Below, piece after piece: positions 24,608-33,506 of a stretch of DNA of 64,000 bases; the stretch's first letter is position 1; each line of letters starts with the position of its first letter. Under the pieces are notes generated by a model. That model was not told the DNA's origin. It saw nothing but the letters and a program-made list of their open reading frames with translations, and made no database searches. Source of the stretch: a virus; the IMG/VR virus record IMGVR_UViG_3300036851_000497, positions 1-64,000 of that record; one strand, 5' to 3'. Both the position numbers and the translations under genes were made by a program.

Positions 24608-27600
24608 CGCTGCCGATCATCGGTTACAAGGGCGGCAAGGGCGGCGGCAGCACTCGACGCACGCCAATTGAAGCGGCCGATACTCTGCGCTCGCGCGCTT
24701 CAGCGCGTGTTTTAGATTTGATTGCCGAAGGCGAGATCGAGGGATTTGTAAACGGACTGCAATCGGTTTATCTCGATGAGACGCCGATTCAGAACGCGAA
24801 CGGCACGTTTAATTTCGATGGCGTAACAGTCTACTTCGTACCGGGAACGCAGGATCAGCAGTACATCCCTGGCTTCAGCAATATTGAATCAGAGTTCGCG
24901 GTCGCAACTGAAGTCAAAGTGGCTGACCCAGTTGTGCGGACGATTAACAATCCGAGCGTCAACGCGGTGCGTGTGCGGATTTCCATTCCCGCGTTATCAA
25001 GCTTGAATACGACTACCGGCGATTTAATTGGCACTACGGTTCAATTCGCGATTGATGTACAAGCGGCTGGTGGTGAATTCCAAGCCGCACCGCTTTCCGC
25101 AGGATGGCTATCGGCGAATCTTTCTGGCGGCATCGTCAGCATGGCTCAAGCTGGCACTGGGATCGCAGCATCGGTAACGTGGAATAAACCAAGCGATCAG
25201 TATTCGCCATTCGTCCAGCCGCCGCGCAGAACGATTACTTATGACGTAGAATTCCGCCTGCAGGGCGCAATTGCCTGGCAACTCTATAAACGAGAATCTA
25301 TAACCGACGATGATTTCAGAACACGCGGCAATCAGGCTGGCGCATTTGTATACGGACCATTTGGATTGGGGGCGACGTTGGCAACTCCAGCCGGAGTCCT
25401 CGGTTTTAATCCGGCGCCTTTTCCGCTCTATCAACAGACCGCGATTCCGGCGCGGATCTATGAAATCAGCAATCTTGCTTCAGGCAAATATGAGTTGCGA
25501 GTTAGCAAAGTTTCCGGTGATGGCGCGCTTTCCATCTCGAATCCTCGGGTTTATGTGCCAATCAACAATGTGACGATCACCGATAAGGCATCGTCGAAAT
25601 ATGAACGCTCCTACTACATTCCGCTGACGGGAACGGCACCGTGGAATATCAGGGTGCGCCGAATCACGCCTGATTCGACATCGAGCGCGCTCAATAACAA
25701 AACTGTTTTTGAAGGCTACACGGAAATCATCGAACGCAAACTGCGCTATCCGAATTCGGCGCTTGCCGGATTGATTGTCGATTCCTCGCACTTCAGTGCG
25801 GTCCCGCAGCGTGCGTATCACGTGAAACTGCTAAGAATCCAAGTACCGAGCAACTATGATCCGATTCTGCGCACGTATACCGGGATTTGGGATGGCACTT
25901 TTAAAATCGCGTGGTCGAATAATCCGGCCTGGTGCTCTTATGACTTGGCGATAAACACACGCTATGGCTTGGGCCGTTATCTAGACCCGATGACGACCGA
26001 CAAGTGGGCGCTCTACACGATAGGCAAATACTGCGATGTGCTTGTGCACGATGGCTTCGGCGGGCTCGAGCCACGTTTTACCTGCAACATTTATTTGCAG
26101 ACGCAAGAGGAAGCATTTGATGTGCTCTCGGCTATGGCCTCCGTCTTTCGTGGCTTGTTATATTGGGCTGAAGGTCAGATCGTTCCGGTGCAGGATGCAC
26201 CAGCCAGCGCGGATTTCCAATTCTCCGCAGCCAATGTTATTGACGGATTATTCACGTATGCGGGTTCCTCTCGCAAGGCACGGCATACGGTCGCATTGGT
26301 TTCTTGGAACGACCCTGAGAATTTCTATCGGCAAAAGATCGAATACGTCGAGGATGCCGCAGGCATCGCGCGTTACGGCGTAGTTGAAACAGATATTGTT
26401 GCCGTAGGTTGCACTTCCCGCGGACAGGCGCATCGCGTTGGCAAGTGGCTGCTTTATTCGGAACTCAATGAATCCGAGGTCGTCAGCTTTCGCACCGGCT
26501 TATATGGTGCTGCGGTGCGGCCGGGCAACATCATCCAGATCAATGATTCGCATCGCGCCGGCCTGCGCTTTTCCGGGCGGATTATTTCGGCTACAACGAC
26601 AGCAATCATATTAGATGCGCCGGTGACGATAGAAGCACTCGCTGGCTTGAATTACACGCTCTCTTGCATGATCGCGGTAAGTGAGCAATGGGGGCCAGGC
26701 GCCACGAAAGCAGCAAATGATCGCGTCTATTCTGTGGCACCAAATTTGCATTTGCACTTTGAATGCACAACTGCCGGCACGACTGGCGTGAGCGAGCCGG
26801 TATTCAATAAGCAGATTGGCGGCACGACGCAGGATGGTGACGTGATATGGACGACGCGCTCGAACCTGGAAGAACGCGCAGTCACCAATGATCCTGGCTC
26901 CACTTCAACATTGAATGTAGCTGCGCCATTTACTGCTGCGCCGGAGCCGCAAACGATTTGGTTGCTGATGTCCTCAGCGCTTCAGGCGTCGAAATGGCGG
27001 GCATTGTCGATCGCGGAAGTCGAGCCGCATCTCTATGAGATCGCGGCAGTCGCGCACAACCCTAATAAATTCGCAGCGATTGAGGAAAATGTTGTACTCG
27101 AAATGCCGAGCACATCAGTTCTGACAGGCACGCCATTGCCGCCGACTGGGCTTGTATTGGATGAATTGCTCATCAGTTTTCGCGGGCGCTTAACTTCCGT
27201 ATTGACGATCAAATGGGATGCAGTCGCTGGTGCCAGAGCTTATGCGATTGAATACCGCAAGGATCAGGGAACGTGGATAAAGCTGCCAGATCAACTTCAG
27301 CCTTATGCTGAAGTAGTGGATGTTATCCCAGGCGCCTATCAAGTGCGTTTGGTTGCAATCAACCAATTAGGCAATCCATCGGCGCCGCTTCTCAAATCGA
27401 GATTAGTTCTTGGCAAGGCTAATCCGCCGCAAAATGTAAGCGGTTTTGCAGTCGCTCGCAGTAGCGGCATTCTGAAATTCTCATGGCAGCACATAGCTGA
27501 TGCCGATCTCGATTACTACGAGCTGCGGCGCGGCTCGACGTGGGAATCAGCAATCCCGTTGGGCGAGACGATTAGCAATCATTTTGATCTCGATACGAAT

Positions 27601-28452
27601 TCTGGCGGCACGTATCTGCTCAAGGCATTTGATACGTCCGGCAATCAGAGCGCTCTGGCTGCGGTCATCATCGCGCCCAATTACGCCAATGTGAACGTTG
27701 TCGTGAATGACGATGATAAGGATGCCGGATGGCCTGGGGCGAAAACAAACGTAAGCGTTGATGGCGGCAATGCGATTGTTTTAGCTGGTCGCAAGCCGTG
27801 GGCTGAATTTACGCAGCCGTGGGCGACCTATACGGGCGATTGGTTCGCGAGTTCCGTGCCGTTCACTGATGGTTCCTACACGACCGATGTGCTCGATCTC
27901 GGCGATGTATTGAATTCACGCGTAGAGATTATTCCGACTATCGAGCAGCAAGTTCTCGGTGGCCGTCCTTGGGTGAGTTATACGGATCCTTGGTTCACTT
28001 ACACCGAGCCATGGGCTGGCACGCCAGGAAAGATTTCCGCAACTTTTGAAATCAGAACTAGCAACGATAACGTCACTTTCACGGCTTGGTCGCCATTTGT
28101 CACTGGTTTTTACAGCGCGCGCTATTTGCAGGTCCGCGCAAACTTGGCGACGCTCGACATCAATTATTTGCCGCGCATGACATCGCTGCTTGTGAAGGTC
28201 GATGTTCCTGATCGTGTTTTGCATTTTGAAGATGCGTCAGTGCCATCAAGCGGATTGCATCTGACTTTTACGCCACCATTCGTGAATGTCCAAACTGTGC
28301 AGGTAACGATCCAAGGCGGATTAGTTGGCGACGATTATCGCGTGACGAATAAAAATAACGATGGCTGCGATGTGCAGGTTTTCAATTCGGCCGGAACTGC
28401 CAAGGCCGGTATTTTGGATGTAGATGCATTCGGCTATGGAGAACGGCCTTGA
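24604..28452 (+). CDS. host-specificity/tip attachment protein (lambda J-like)
   Basis: A 1282-residue central tip protein. The N-terminal half matches lambda gpJ (GGKGGGSTRRTPIEAADTLRS, VLDLIAEGEIEGF, LRYPNSALAGL, AWCSYDLAINTRYGLG). Residues about 870-1010 contain two FN3-like domains and the last 250 residues are a variable beta-rich tail, which would contact the receptor. An AW-rich repeat (KPWAEFTQPWATYTGDW and a second similar block about 60 residues later) is visible near residue 1065. It determines adsorption. Confidence 0.92.
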   Translation: MTLPIIGYKGGKGGGSTRRTPIEAADTLRSRASARVLDLIAEGEIEGFVNGLQSVYLDETPIQNANGTFNFDGVTVYFVPGTQDQQYIPGFSNIESEFAVATEVKVADPVVRTINNPSVNAVRVRISIPALSSLNTTTGDLIGTTVQFAIDVQAAGGEFQAAPLSAGWLSANLSGGIVSMAQAGTGIAASVTWNKPSDQYSPFVQPPRRTITYDVEFRLQGAIAWQLYKRESITDDDFRTRGNQAGAFVYGPFGLGATLATPAGVLGFNPAPFPLYQQTAIPARIYEISNLASGKYELRVSKVSGDGALSISNPRVYVPINNVTITDKASSKYERSYYIPLTGTAPWNIRVRRITPDSTSSALNNKTVFEGYTEIIERKLRYPNSALAGLIVDSSHFSAVPQRAYHVKLLRIQVPSNYDPILRTYTGIWDGTFKIAWSNNPAWCSYDLAINTRYGLGRYLDPMTTDKWALYTIGKYCDVLVHDGFGGLEPRFTCNIYLQTQEEAFDVLSAMASVFRGLLYWAEGQIVPVQDAPASADFQFSAANVIDGLFTYAGSSRKARHTVALVSWNDPENFYRQKIEYVEDAAGIARYGVVETDIVAVGCTSRGQAHRVGKWLLYSELNESEVVSFRTGLYGAAVRPGNIIQINDSHRAGLRFSGRIISATTTAIILDAPVTIEALAGLNYTLSCMIAVSEQWGPGATKAANDRVYSVAPNLHLHFECTTAGTTGVSEPVFNKQIGGTTQDGDVIWTTRSNLEERAVTNDPGSTSTLNVAAPFTAAPEPQTIWLLMSSALQASKWRALSIAEVEPHLYEIAAVAHNPNKFAAIEENVVLEMPSTSVLTGTPLPPTGLVLDELLISFRGRLTSVLTIKWDAVAGARAYAIEYRKDQGTWIKLPDQLQPYAEVVDVIPGAYQVRLVAINQLGNPSAPLLKSRLVLGKANPPQNVSGFAVARSSGILKFSWQHIADADLDYYELRRGSTWESAIPLGETISNHFDLDTNSGGTYLLKAFDTSGNQSALAAVIIAPNYANVNVVVNDDDKDAGWPGAKTNVSVDGGNAIVLAGRKPWAEFTQPWATYTGDWFASSVPFTDGSYTTDVLDLGDVLNSRVEIIPTIEQQVLGGRPWVSYTDPWFTYTEPWAGTPGKISATFEIRTSNDNVTFTAWSPFVTGFYSARYLQVRANLATLDINYLPRMTSLLVKVDVPDRVLHFEDASVPSSGLHLTFTPPFVNVQTVQVTIQGGLVGDDYRVTNKNNDGCDVQVFNSAGTAKAGILDVDAFGYGERP

Positions 28453-29435
28453 GTCAAGCTTGGACAGTAGATGATATCAATCCGGCCGCCGGTGGCAGTT
28501 CGCCAGCGACGGATGCGCCGAAGATCAAGGAAAGCTTTGAATCATTGCGCAGCAATTTCAGCGGGGCCACTGCGCCCATTGATACCGTTGCTCATATGTT
28601 TTGGTCGGATACGACCGCCAATCTGCTCAAGCAACGCAATGCAGCGAATAGCGCATGGATCACGATAGGTTCCCTACTCGAGCCAAATACCGGCGTCGGG
28701 ATGTCGCGCGGCAATGATTCAAAGAACAATGCGACTACGCCGAATACGCAGTGGGACCTGAATGCCGATGCGATCGTGCTCAAAGATGGAAACAATATGT
28801 CGATCGCCAAAAATCCGGCCGTCATTACATGCAACATCTCGACGGCTGGTCCAATTGCAAACGGACGCGATCAGTCTGCCGCATTTGCGGTTAATAGTTT
28901 CGTCAACTTTTTCTGGATCTGGAACGGGACGACTCTCGCGACCCTTGCTTCAGCATCGCTCACGCCGACATTGCCAACCGGCTATACGCATTCTGTCTAC
29001 GAAGGGACGGTGCCGCTCGATGGCTCAGGCAATCTCAGGAGAATGCGGCATAAGGGAGAATTCGCTTTTTATGAAGCACAGCCAACTATTCTCACTGCTG
29101 GTGCCGCACAAACAGAAAGTGTTGTAAGCAGTGCAACATTTGTACCACCCAATGCGTTCGCGGTCTTATTGCGAATAACCTCCTTCGCAAATTCTATAAA
29201 TGCCGGTGCCGCGCAGGCGAATTATGATATCAGGCTCGTTACGGGCATTGATTATTTTCATTTCGTTTTATATTGGCATTCATCTGGGGCTGGAGGGAAT
29301 GCCTTTCATAGTCATCAAATCATGATTCCCAATCTTTCACAATCGTTACGGTATATATGGAGCGCGTTGTCAAATGCAACGACACCGCAATTAAGTATCG
29401 ACGTAAATGGTTTCACGATGCCCAATGGGGGATAA
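28449..29435 (+). CDS. tail fibre-like protein
   Basis: A 328-residue protein starting TTG, coupled to the J-like stop. The N-terminus (SQAWTVDDINPAAGGSSPAT) is a short segment also seen at the start of other phage fibres, where it would attach to the tip. The rest is beta-rich with an HF(V)LYWHSSGAGGNAFHSHQI stretch. Receptor binding is inferred from position and composition. Confidence 0.7.
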   Translation: MSQAWTVDDINPAAGGSSPATDAPKIKESFESLRSNFSGATAPIDTVAHMFWSDTTANLLKQRNAANSAWITIGSLLEPNTGVGMSRGNDSKNNATTPNTQWDLNADAIVLKDGNNMSIAKNPAVITCNISTAGPIANGRDQSAAFAVNSFVNFFWIWNGTTLATLASASLTPTLPTGYTHSVYEGTVPLDGSGNLRRMRHKGEFAFYEAQPTILTAGAAQTESVVSSATFVPPNAFAVLLRITSFANSINAGAAQANYDIRLVTGIDYFHFVLYWHSSGAGGNAFHSHQIMIPNLSQSLRYIWSALSNATTPQLSIDVNGFTMPNGG

Positions 29436-29759
29436 ATGAAAAAAGCCTTCTTTGATTCGAGCACGCGGCTGTTGAAGACCCACGGCTATATTGAATCGAA
29501 CGAGCCGGATGATCTTGTGCTCGAAGTGCCGGATACATTCAATGCAACCATCGGCAGGGTCAAGCTCAATGCTGCCGGCGATGGCATGGAGCCGTACACA
29601 CCGCCGCCATTGACCGAGACGCAGAAGGATGCGGAGGCACAGATTCATTTGGATAGCCAAAAGCTGATCAAAGCAGTTGCGCTTTGGATTGCCGATGCTC
29701 TCAATATTCCGCCTGCGCAAGCGAAACAAGCGATTCTCACGAAATATCGGAATCTTTAA
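29436..29759 (+). CDS. fibre-associated hypothetical protein
   Basis: A 107-residue protein starting one base after the fibre-like gene. It has a beta-strand start (KKAFFDSSTRLLKTHGYIES), a proline-rich hinge (YTPPPLTE) and two helices (KLIKAVALWIADALNIP). It may be a fibre assembly or trimerisation factor. No family recognised. A terminator follows. Confidence 0.6.
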   Translation: MKKAFFDSSTRLLKTHGYIESNEPDDLVLEVPDTFNATIGRVKLNAAGDGMEPYTPPPLTETQKDAEAQIHLDSQKLIKAVALWIADALNIPPAQAKQAILTKYRNL

Positions 29760-29760
29760 G

Positions 29761-29787
29761 AGCCGCCTTTTGGCGGCTTTTTCTTTT
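29761..29787 (+). terminator. Rho-independent terminator
   Basis: Stem AGCCGCC / GGCGGCT with TTTT loop and T tail, the same sequence as the terminator at 11075-11103. It ends the tail operon. Confidence 0.85.
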
Positions 29788-29816
29788 GTCCCAATCGACA
29801 TTGCTTGGAGGATTCG

Positions 29817-30134
29817 ATGGAGCAAAACGGCAACAACAATGGTTTCAAGCGTCGCGCGCTGGATGCCGCCTTCAGGTGGGTAACTGGTGTTGCGATTATT
29901 ATCACGCTCGCAGTAATTGGCGCGCTCTGGACTTCATATCAGGCAAGCCAAGCTGTAGCAATGTTGATAACTAAAGTCGAACAATTAGAGAAGGCCAACG
30001 CCGCTCTATTCGACCGACAAAATGAATTGAAGATCAGCGCGATTGAAAAGCAGTTGGCGCAATTAGACGCCGAAAATAAGAGGCTCAAAGACGAACTAAC
30101 CCGTACTACCAGCGCCGTCGCCAGCAAAAAATGA
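29817..30134 (+). CDS. membrane-anchored coiled-coil protein
   Basis: A 105-residue protein with one membrane helix (residues 21-42, VTGVAIIITLAVIGALW) and a long charged coiled coil (50-95). A GGAGG site supports this ATG over an earlier in-frame TTG. The shape is that of an inner-membrane spanin or an anchored accessory of the holin; the lysis assignment is inference from its place before holin-like and endolysin genes. Confidence 0.65.
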   Translation: MEQNGNNNGFKRRALDAAFRWVTGVAIIITLAVIGALWTSYQASQAVAMLITKVEQLEKANAALFDRQNELKISAIEKQLAQLDAENKRLKDELTRTTSAVASKK

Positions 30135-30424
30135 ATCTGGGAACGCTCATTGATGCCGGCGCCGGCATTCATGGAGCGTTCGTGGCGGCAGCTTCGTTAC
30201 GAGTGATGTGGCTTTATTGGAACGATGAAAGCAAATTGTTAAGGCATATCGGCGATCTTGCATTCTCATATCTCGGTCTAACTATGTGCAGTATCTGGTG
30301 GCTGTGGTTTCACGTCCACGATGAATATTGGCCAGCAATCATTCTCGCCATTTTCTACTGGCGCGGTGACATTGGTTTGGCAAAAGTGATCCGGCGGCGC
30401 CACGCTCGAATTTCTAAACAGTAA
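30131..30424 (+). CDS. holin-like membrane protein
   Basis: A 97-residue protein with about three hydrophobic segments (near residues 13-28, 43-60 and 67-78), a basic C-terminus (RRRHARIS) and no catalytic motif. It overlaps the previous gene (ATGA). Size and topology fit a class I-type holin. A probable structured leader follows before the next gene. Confidence 0.6.
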   Translation: MNLGTLIDAGAGIHGAFVAAASLRVMWLYWNDESKLLRHIGDLAFSYLGLTMCSIWWLWFHVHDEYWPAIILAIFYWRGDIGLAKVIRRRHARISKQ

Positions 30425-30454
30425 CTAACTCCTCCCGGTAAACCTTCCGGCTTT

Positions 30455-30501
30455 GCCCCACCGCGCGGCAACGTTAATGAGTCGCTTGACTCACCGCGGG
30501 C
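30455..30501 (+). promoter_or_regulatory. nested stem-loop leader
   Basis: Between the holin-like and the next gene, GCCC...GGGC and CGCGG...CCGCG enclose a perfect hairpin GAGTC-GCTT-GACTC. The SD AAAGGAGG and ATG lie just downstream, so this could be a translational regulator. No U-run, so not a typical terminator. Confidence 0.4.
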
Positions 30502-30519
30502 ATCCAAAGGAGGCCAATC

Positions 30520-30834
30520 ATGGCCGACTTGCTGAGAATCTTTTACGCCGCGTTGTTTCTGGCCTTGGTCACTGTTCACTTCAACGCTGAAGCATACCCG
30601 CGAGGCTCCTGTGCAGACCGTATCGCTTTGGTCGCTATCATCATGGCCGCCAAAAACGATGGGTTCAGCAAAGCGGAATATCTCAGGTATCTCGATCATG
30701 TTTTCGAGCGCGGGGATTTTGAAGCCAGCTTAACCGAACGCGAGGAAATCAGGCACTACGTTGATCTCGTGTTCGACGGTACCGCAGCGTTAAATCTAAT
30801 GGTGCAATGTGGCGGGCCAAAGGTTTCGTCTTGA
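30520..30834 (+). CDS. secreted or periplasmic small protein
   Basis: A 104-residue protein with a strong SD (AAAGGAGG) and an N-terminal hydrophobic segment (LLRIFYAALFLALVTVHF) likely to be a signal peptide cut near AEA-YP. The mature part is mostly helical with two cysteines (C31 and one near the end). It would act in the periplasm. No family recognised; possible lysis accessory. Confidence 0.6.
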   Translation: MADLLRIFYAALFLALVTVHFNAEAYPRGSCADRIALVAIIMAAKNDGFSKAEYLRYLDHVFERGDFEASLTEREEIRHYVDLVFDGTAALNLMVQCGGPKVSS

Positions 30835-31018
30835 CGCCTGCCGATACGCTGCCTCAATCAGCGAGCAATTGAATGCATGGCTGGGCGGCAAGCCGGGCGA
30901 ATCCTTGTGCGAGCGCGCTGCATGCTCGACTAGCTGGCGCGGTCGATTGTTTTGCCGCGTTGTTGATACGGTGATTCCGAAACATTGCGAGTCCCGCAGA
31001 ACTCGAAGTGGAGGCTGA
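30809..31018 (+). CDS. possible small cysteine-containing protein
   Basis: A 69-residue frame from a GTG, overlapping the previous gene by 26 bases and the next gene's leader. It has five cysteines and a basic C-terminus. It fills a gap of about 185 bases that otherwise holds nothing clear. Real translation is uncertain. Confidence 0.35.
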   Translation: MAGQRFRLDACRYAASISEQLNAWLGGKPGESLCERAACSTSWRGRLFCRVVDTVIPKHCESRRTRSGG

Positions 31019-31019
31019 C

Positions 31020-31190
31020 ATGGGCGCATTACTCGTTTTGGTTTTGATCGCGGTTCTCGTAACCCTGGCACCAATGGACGCGCGGCTGAAAACCACGTTT
31101 ATCTGGATTCTTATTGTTCTCGCCATCCTTTGGCTGCTTAGCGCCTTGGGTCTATTCGGCGCGTTGGACTTCGATTGGCCACGCAGATGA
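31020..31190 (+). CDS. two-helix membrane protein (Thivi_2564-like)
   Basis: A 56-residue protein with two membrane helices (residues 3-17 and 27-45). A GGAGG site fits this ATG, and an upstream GTG extension is rejected. The pattern APMDARLKTTFIWILIVLAI resembles small Thivi_2564-type membrane proteins of proteobacteria and their phages. It could be a holin or antiholin. Stop overlaps the next ATG (ATGA). Confidence 0.6.
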   Translation: MGALLVLVLIAVLVTLAPMDARLKTTFIWILIVLAILWLLSALGLFGALDFDWPRR

Positions 31191-31396
31191 AGTGCTCATG
31201 GGTTGATTGCAGCAATGAAGCCGAGCATGAGCAGGTAGGAAAGATTGGCGATGTTTGGGCACGGCTGTGTACGGAACATAACAATAAGTTGGTCGCGTGC
31301 CTTGATAGCGGAGACGCGAAAAAGATATTGAGTGCTTGGGTAAGGGCGCAAGGTGGAGCGAAAGCAGCAACTTCTCGAATGGTTAGCACGAGATGA
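31187..31396 (+). CDS. small zinc-binding protein
   Basis: A 69-residue protein with the pattern CSWVDC, then CTEHNNK and a conserved W (ILSAWV). The C-x4-C / C-x2-H set suggests one zinc site. It is coupled to both neighbours by ATGA overlaps. Function unknown. Confidence 0.6.
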   Translation: MKCSWVDCSNEAEHEQVGKIGDVWARLCTEHNNKLVACLDSGDAKKILSAWVRAQGGAKAATSRMVSTR

Positions 31397-31572
31397 CCGA
31401 CAAACCCCAATGCGGAAATTGTGCGCATTTCAAAGAGCCGAAGAGCCAGAAAATGCTGGAATTCGGGTTCAGGCAATGCGAGCTGCAAGAGAAACACTTT
31501 TATCGCCCCGCGCATCTGACGTGCGCCTTTGAGCCGCCGCGATTTTCGCCGAAGGCGTATCTGGAAGCGTAA
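31393..31572 (+). CDS. small cysteine-rich protein
   Basis: A 59-residue protein starting MTDKPQCGNCAHF. Four cysteines (C7, C10, C31 and a fourth near residue 46) fit a small zinc-binding fold of the type C-x2-C ... C ... C. The ATGA overlap with the previous gene supports translation. Similar short proteins occur in the early and lysis regions of other phages. Confidence 0.65.
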   Translation: MTDKPQCGNCAHFKEPKSQKMLEFGFRQCELQEKHFYRPAHLTCAFEPPRFSPKAYLEA

Positions 31573-31574
31573 CG

Positions 31575-31760
31575 ATGAAAGTTACTATTCGCGACCCGGC
31601 CGGATTTGAACACACACTGCTTTTTGAGGGTGACGGAGTTTGGGGCGCGGAGAACATAGCGCATTGGGCAGAAGTTTCCGAGCGGAAGGTTATAACCAGC
31701 TCATTAGTGAATGCGCTGAGATCATCTAGCCCGCTACCTTTTGGCTTTCAATACGCATGA
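31575..31760 (+). CDS. small hypothetical protein
   Basis: A 61-residue protein, start two bases after the previous stop and ATGA overlap with the next gene. It has a beta start (KVTIRDPAGFEHTLLFEGDG). No family recognised. Confidence 0.55.
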   Translation: MKVTIRDPAGFEHTLLFEGDGVWGAENIAHWAEVSERKVITSSLVNALRSSSPLPFGFQYA

Positions 31761-31951
31761 GCAAGCTGCGCATCCGTTTCACTTGGCCTGGTCGCGGTGA
31801 CAAGAAACCATTAGAGCGCACCTTCGATCATCCGCAGGATTTCGAGGATTGGTTAGACCCAATGTTTGCCAAGCCTGAAATCATCACGGTGGAGGAAATG
31901 ATTCCGGCGGCAGACGGAACTCCGAGATGGGTGGCGAAGGAGATGGCGTGA
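31757..31951 (+). CDS. small hypothetical protein
   Basis: A 64-residue protein, beta-strand start (KLRIRFTWPGRGDKK) and an acidic middle. Its stop overlaps the GTG of the next gene. No family recognised. Confidence 0.55.
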   Translation: MSKLRIRFTWPGRGDKKPLERTFDHPQDFEDWLDPMFAKPEIITVEEMIPAADGTPRWVAKEMA

Positions 31952-32175
31952 ACTACACAATTCCGCGCGATCATTGGGAACACGTCTCCGAACGCTCGCG
32001 AAAGACGTTCAAGGCGATAGTAATTTGCCCAAAGTGCAACAACAAAAGCTCAATCAGAGAGCATGCTATTGCGGCAAATGGAGATCTTAGTCCAAGTCTC
32101 TTTTGCCCATTTACGCCATGCGATTTCCATGAGTACGTGACCCTTGAAGGATGGGACAAAGGCGCGCTGCCATGA
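31948..32175 (+). CDS. small zinc-finger protein
   Basis: A 75-residue protein taken from the GTG that overlaps the previous stop (GTGA, AAGGAG upstream) rather than a longer ATG frame. It has CPKCNNKSS, then FCPFTPCDFH, giving a C-x2-C / C-x4-C-x2-H zinc-ribbon pattern. Coupled to the endolysin start by ATGA. Function unknown. Confidence 0.6.
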   Translation: MNYTIPRDHWEHVSERSRKTFKAIVICPKCNNKSSIREHAIAANGDLSPSLFCPFTPCDFHEYVTLEGWDKGALP

Positions 32176-32693
32176 GCTATCTCTCCGCCTTGGAAATCGT
32201 GCTCGGAAGTGAAGGCGAATGGTCTGATCATCCGTTGGATAAAGGCGGAGCGACGATGCGGGGGGTCACGCAGTCCACCTATAACCGCTGGCGCGATAAA
32301 CACGGCCAAGCGCGGCAGTCAGTTGAGCAGATCGCCCGCGAGGAACTCGTCGAGCTCTATTTTGAGCAATACTGGAAGCCAATCCGCGGCGATGACCTGC
32401 CGCCTGCGGTCGCTGTGGCTGTATTCGATTGCGCAGTCAATTCCGGTATCGGTCGCACTATCACGCTGCTGCAGAGCGCGTTATGCGTCAAGCAGGATGG
32501 CATTTTCGGGCCGATGACTCTGAATGCCGTCCTATCCTCGAAGCCGAAGAAACTGCTGTTCGATTTCGGCAATGAGCGCACGCGTTTCTTGTGCAACATC
32601 GTGCAGGCTGACCCGAGCCAAGTCGTGTTTATCGAGGGCTGGGTAATGCGCCCGAGGTTTATCGAGCAGAAGGTATTGATCAACGGAAGTTAG
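32172..32693 (+). CDS. endolysin (GH108 N-acetylmuramidase)
   Basis: A 173-residue lysozyme-like enzyme. The GH108 pattern is visible: catalytic E14 in SEGEW, then D-x-GGAT-x-RGVT (residues 23-33), W40 and a helical body. The C-terminal about 75 residues (QDGIFGPMTLNAVL) resemble a peptidoglycan-binding fold. It cuts cell-wall glycan at lysis. No signal peptide, so it would need a holin. Start by ATGA overlap; the stop TAG is also the first base of the RNA element below. Confidence 0.9.
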   Translation: MSYLSALEIVLGSEGEWSDHPLDKGGATMRGVTQSTYNRWRDKHGQARQSVEQIAREELVELYFEQYWKPIRGDDLPPAVAVAVFDCAVNSGIGRTITLLQSALCVKQDGIFGPMTLNAVLSSKPKKLLFDFGNERTRFLCNIVQADPSQVVFIEGWVMRPRFIEQKVLINGS

Positions 32694-32928
32694 GTTGTGG
32701 GCCGGGCGCTACTCCGGCAACGTATCGGTCGGTTGGCGTATGCTGTCTCCGCTTGATCGGGAATTGATTTAACCGGCGCGAAACGCCGATCCCCGGCAGT
32801 GCATTCCGTCCCGGTTTCCGCGACTGGCTCGCCTTGCGCGGATATCCCTGATGCGTGTTCCAGCGGCCATCGACCGGCCCTAGCCACCTTGCTTTCCACG
32901 CCGCCACAACCTGAGCAGATTTTAGCAC
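32692..32928 (+). ncRNA. candidate structured RNA element, copy 1
   Basis: A 221-nt core (32692-32912) begins AGGTTGTGG and ends CCACAACCT, which pair as a 9-bp closing stem. Just inside the left end a hairpin GCCGG-GCGCTACT-CCGGC (32701-32718) is followed by a variable middle with further stems (for example CGGTCG / CGACCG, and CGGCG-CGAAA-CGCCG). The right side has the conserved GCTTTCCACGCCG before the closing stem and a conserved tail GAxxAGATTTTA after it. The same parts recur at 33505-33691. The strand is taken as plus from the neighbours. No open frame explains it. Function unknown; could also be a DNA repeat. Confidence 0.55.
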
Positions 32929-32968
32929 CGCCCAGCGCGGCTCGCTGGAAATCCGAAAGGAGATTCAA

Positions 32969-33172
32969 ATGAAAGGATGGAAGACGTTCCTTGGAATTGG
33001 ACTTGTCACCCTGGCACAACTTTCCGATGCAACAGGATGGGGTTTCATGGGAGACCCAGCTGGATGGGCAACTGATATTGAAACCTTTGTCGGTTTGGCT
33101 CTTGCACTCTACGGACGTATCGTTGCCACGACAAAAATCTTTACCGATAAGCCGGTAGAGCCGACACCGTGA
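32969..33172 (+). CDS. small membrane protein (holin-region)
   Basis: A 67-residue protein with two hydrophobic segments (residues 7-22 and 37-56) and a proline-rich end. AAAGGAG precedes the ATG. The opening MKGWKTFLGIGL resembles small membrane proteins found beside endolysins in other phages. Likely part of the lysis set. Confidence 0.65.
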   Translation: MKGWKTFLGIGLVTLAQLSDATGWGFMGDPAGWATDIETFVGLALALYGRIVATTKIFTDKPVEPTP

Positions 33173-33345
33173 GAGTTTTGTGGGCGTGCGTGTTTAGCAT
33201 ACTCGCTGTGAAAGTTGTGTGGGTGCTTGTGTGCAGCATGTTCCTCGCCAGTTGCGGCTCTATCAACATCATGGATTCGGCCCCTCCTGAATCGGATGTA
33301 GTCGAGGAGGAGCCGGAGCAACAGGAAAAGGAGAAATGGGAATGA
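33169..33345 (+). CDS. small lipoprotein (o-spanin-like candidate)
   Basis: A 58-residue protein, GTG start coupled to the previous stop. Hydrophobic start, lipobox LASC (cysteine at residue 29) and a strongly acidic tail (VVEEEPEQQEKEKWE). A lipoprotein next to the endolysin is a candidate outer-membrane spanin, but the acidic tail is unlike the usual proline-rich form. The stop overlaps the next ATG. Confidence 0.6.
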   Translation: MRVLWACVFSILAVKVVWVLVCSMFLASCGSINIMDSAPPESDVVEEEPEQQEKEKWE

Positions 33346-33506
33346 TTGATAGCATACGGTGGTGGTTGGTTAAGCTTTTAGTTGGTAATCGCCCGGTGAT
33401 GATGAATATGTTCGTTAATGGGAGAGTTGCCGTCCGCAAGGATAGCCTCATTGTAGGCAATACAATCACTGGCAACGTTGGTCGTGGATTATTTATAGAG
33501 GAATAG
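33342..33506 (+). CDS. small hypothetical protein
   Basis: A 54-residue basic, hydrophobic protein (MIDSIRWWLVKLL at the start) coupled to the previous gene by ATGA. Its TAG stop is the beginning of the second RNA element, as for the endolysin and the first element. No family recognised. Confidence 0.5.
   Translation: MIDSIRWWLVKLLVGNRPVMMNMFVNGRVAVRKDSLIVGNTITGNVGRGLFIEE

Noticed and set aside
32690-33019. Leftward frames sharing ICSGCGGVES with the frame at 33606-33809
   Set aside because: The shared residues come from the repeated RNA-like element; neither frame has a ribosome site or a consistent length.
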